This document shows, one piece after another, positions 27,942 to 29,398 of a DNA stretch of 29,398 nucleotides. Both the position numbers and the translations under genes were made by a program. The notes beneath the pieces were generated by a model. The model saw only the letters and a program-made list of their open reading frames with translations, had not been told where the DNA came from and did not search any database. Positions within the stretch are counted from its first letter, which is position 1. Every line of letters starts with the position of its first letter. Source of the stretch: Nitrososphaerota archaeon (GTDB lineage Archaea > Thermoproteota > Nitrososphaeria > Nitrososphaerales > Nitrosopumilaceae); assembly GCA_016126025.1 (NCBI GenBank), contig JAEFDA010000075.1, positions 1-29,398 of the forward strand, written 5' to 3'.

Positions 27942-29281
27942 TCTTCGGTCCCCCGGACGGCCTGCAGCATGGCGCCGGCCTTCTCCTCGGTCTCGGTAAA
28001 CTCCCGGGATGGTGTGGAATCGTACACGATGCCGGCCCCCGACTGCACAAAGCCCCTGTCCCCATCAATGAATATGCTTCTGATGGCGATAGCAAAGTCG
28101 CAGCACCCGTTGTACGAGAAGTAGCCCACCGCCCCCGCGTACGGGCCCCGGGATGACGGCTCCAGCTCGTCTATTATCTCCATGGCCCGGACCTTGGGGG
28201 CCCCCGAGACCGTCCCGGCCGGAAAGACGGCGCGGAACGCGTCGAACATGTCGTGTTTGGGGTCCAGATCCCCGGCCACGTGGGTCACCATGTGCTGCAC
28301 GTGGCTGAATTTTTTGACCTCCATCAGCGAGTGCGGATATACGGTCCCATACCTGCAGACGCGCCCTATGTCGTTGCGGCCCAGGTCCACTAGCATGGTG
28401 TGCTCGGCGCGCTCCTTCTCGTCGTGTGTCATCTCCTCGGCCAGCCTCTGTGTCTCCTGTGCGGAATCTGTGACGCGCCGCGTCCCGGCGATGGGGAATG
28501 TCTCGGCCAGGCTGCCGGTTATCCGCACCAGCATCTCTGGGGAAGCCCCGATGGCCGTGCGGGGCCCCTGTTTTAGGTGGAACATGTACGGGGACGGGTT
28601 CATGCGGCGCAGCCGCGAGTACAGGACTGTGGGATCCCCCGACACTTTAAACGAGAATCTTCTTGATAGTACAGCTTGGAATATGTCCCCGTCGTATATG
28701 TACTCCTTGGCCCTCTCCACCATGGCGGCGAACCGCTCTTCGTCCATCTCAGATGTCGGTTCAGTGGAGTGGAACGGGTCTGGTCCGGGCTCGTCCGCAT
28801 CCAGCAGGTGGGAGCGGTCCGTATCATACCAAAAGTAGTGCTTGTCGCCGGTGCGGGGGTCCACCAGTATGCCGTCGTCATACAGTCCGAACTCGAAGAG
28901 CGGCTCGGGCACATAGTGTGACCTTGGTATGTGCTCGGTGAGCCGCACCGCGTCATAGTTTACCTTGCCCACGGCGCCGCCCACGTACCTGTGGGTGTCG
29001 TATGTGGTGGTCTTCATCATGTCTCGGAGTGTGCCCAGCGGGTCCTCGGCGGGTATGGTTCGGGCGCCCTCCGGGGTTATGACCCTGACGTGGTCCTCGT
29101 ACCCCCGCACTATGGTGGACGGGCCGAACCCCATCACCGAGGTCTCGGCCATCTCATTTGGTCCGGTGAGCGACTCGAACAGGAACGAGTGGGAATGGTT
29201 GTGGGAGAGCCGCCTATACAGCCGGTAGGGATCCTCGCCTGTCCGTACCGGTACGAAGTGCGGCTTGCCAAATGCGTCCAC
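27938..29281 (-). CDS. trpE: Anthranilate synthase component I
   Basis: This 447-residue enzyme converts chorismate to anthranilate with ammonia from TrpG, the committed step of tryptophan synthesis. Chorismate-enzyme blocks appear in order: GDIFQAVLSRRF, IGASPEMLVRI, PIAGTRRV, VDLGRNDIGRV and PAGTVSGAPKVRAMEIIDELE. The GTG at 29281 (MDAFGKPHF) is chosen since the TATA box at 29309 lies inside the longer open frame, so codons upstream cannot be on the mRNA. The usual N-terminal feedback motif (LLES form) is not obvious here; SFLFESL near residue 35 is the likely counterpart. It is the first gene of trpEGDCBA. Confidence 0.96.
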   Translation of the reverse strand: MDAFGKPHFVPVRTGEDPYRLYRRLSHNHSHSFLFESLTGPNEMAETSVMGFGPSTIVRGYEDHVRVITPEGARTIPAEDPLGTLRDMMKTTTYDTHRYVGGAVGKVNYDAVRLTEHIPRSHYVPEPLFEFGLYDDGILVDPRTGDKHYFWYDTDRSHLLDADEPGPDPFHSTEPTSEMDEERFAAMVERAKEYIYDGDIFQAVLSRRFSFKVSGDPTVLYSRLRRMNPSPYMFHLKQGPRTAIGASPEMLVRITGSLAETFPIAGTRRVTDSAQETQRLAEEMTHDEKERAEHTMLVDLGRNDIGRVCRYGTVYPHSLMEVKKFSHVQHMVTHVAGDLDPKHDMFDAFRAVFPAGTVSGAPKVRAMEIIDELEPSSRGPYAGAVGYFSYNGCCDFAIAIRSIFIDGDRGFVQSGAGIVYDSTPSREFTETEEKAGAMLQAVRGTEE

Positions 29282-29308
29282 CCATGGCGGCGGTGGCGGG
29301 GACGGCGT

Positions 29309-29316
29309 ATTTAAAC
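29309..29316 (-). promoter_or_regulatory. TATA box of the trp operon
   Basis: ATTTAAAC on plus (GTTTAAAT on minus) is centred about 31 bases upstream of the GTG at 29281, giving a leader of around five bases. There is therefore no room for a bacterial-type attenuator. Confidence 0.6.
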
Positions 29317-29398
29317 GGTGATGGATTAGACAGCTAAGCCAAATCTGATCTGTACGAGTCAAGGACAGGCGCGTATCGTCCTCTCTGCGGATGGGTTT

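Overview
The window looks like the chromosome of an ammonia-oxidising-type marine archaeon (Nitrososphaeria/Thaumarchaeota). The high GC content suggests a Cenarchaeum-like member; that name is an inference from gene content and style, not from a database search. The archaeal evidence is: TATA-like boxes about 24-28 bp upstream of start codons, implying mostly leaderless mRNAs; frequent GTG starts; an archaeal-type TrpB; single-finger C2H2 mini-proteins; a TFB-gene remnant; and a secreted protein with the 'IPDWIKN.AGWW' motif that I associate with this phylum.

Layout. (1) 1-4950: end of an unknown gene, ATP-type PEP carboxykinase (pckA), a convergent secreted subtilase overlapping pckA, and a Mn-type superoxide dismutase. 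(2) 4950-9660: an AT-richer, gene-poor accessory stretch. It holds decayed ORFs, a dead IS1595/ISXO2-like transposase, one copy of a ~74-bp element also found upstream of pckA, a secreted giant pentapeptide-repeat protein, a strong hairpin, a 42-aa C2H2 zinc-finger gene and over 1 kb with no credible gene. (3) 9700-14510: a B12-binding-type radical SAM protein, an unrecognised 408-aa protein, a degenerate TFB 3' fragment and a PstS phosphate-binding protein. (4) 14867-18420: a branched-chain amino acid/urea-type ABC importer, with livF-livG on minus and livH-livM on plus around a 49-bp divergent promoter. (5) 18591-20488: a secreted protein with a PsbP-like tail, and two regulators built from three copies of one winged-helix domain. 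(6) 20519-23628: ilvD coupled to a small membrane-anchored protein, a second C2H2 mini-protein and a HIT hydrolase. (7) 23621-29281: a compact trpEGDCBA operon on minus, without trpF.

How the genes fit together. The conserved parts serve gluconeogenesis (pckA), amino-acid synthesis (ilvD, trp), nutrient uptake (pstS, liv) and oxidative-stress defence (sod). The accessory stretch is the most unusual part. The ~74-bp element sits at nearly the same distance from the start codons of pckA and the pentapeptide gene, so it is either a shared control region or the relic of a mobile element. Most operon junctions overlap by 4 nt (ATGA), indicating translational coupling.
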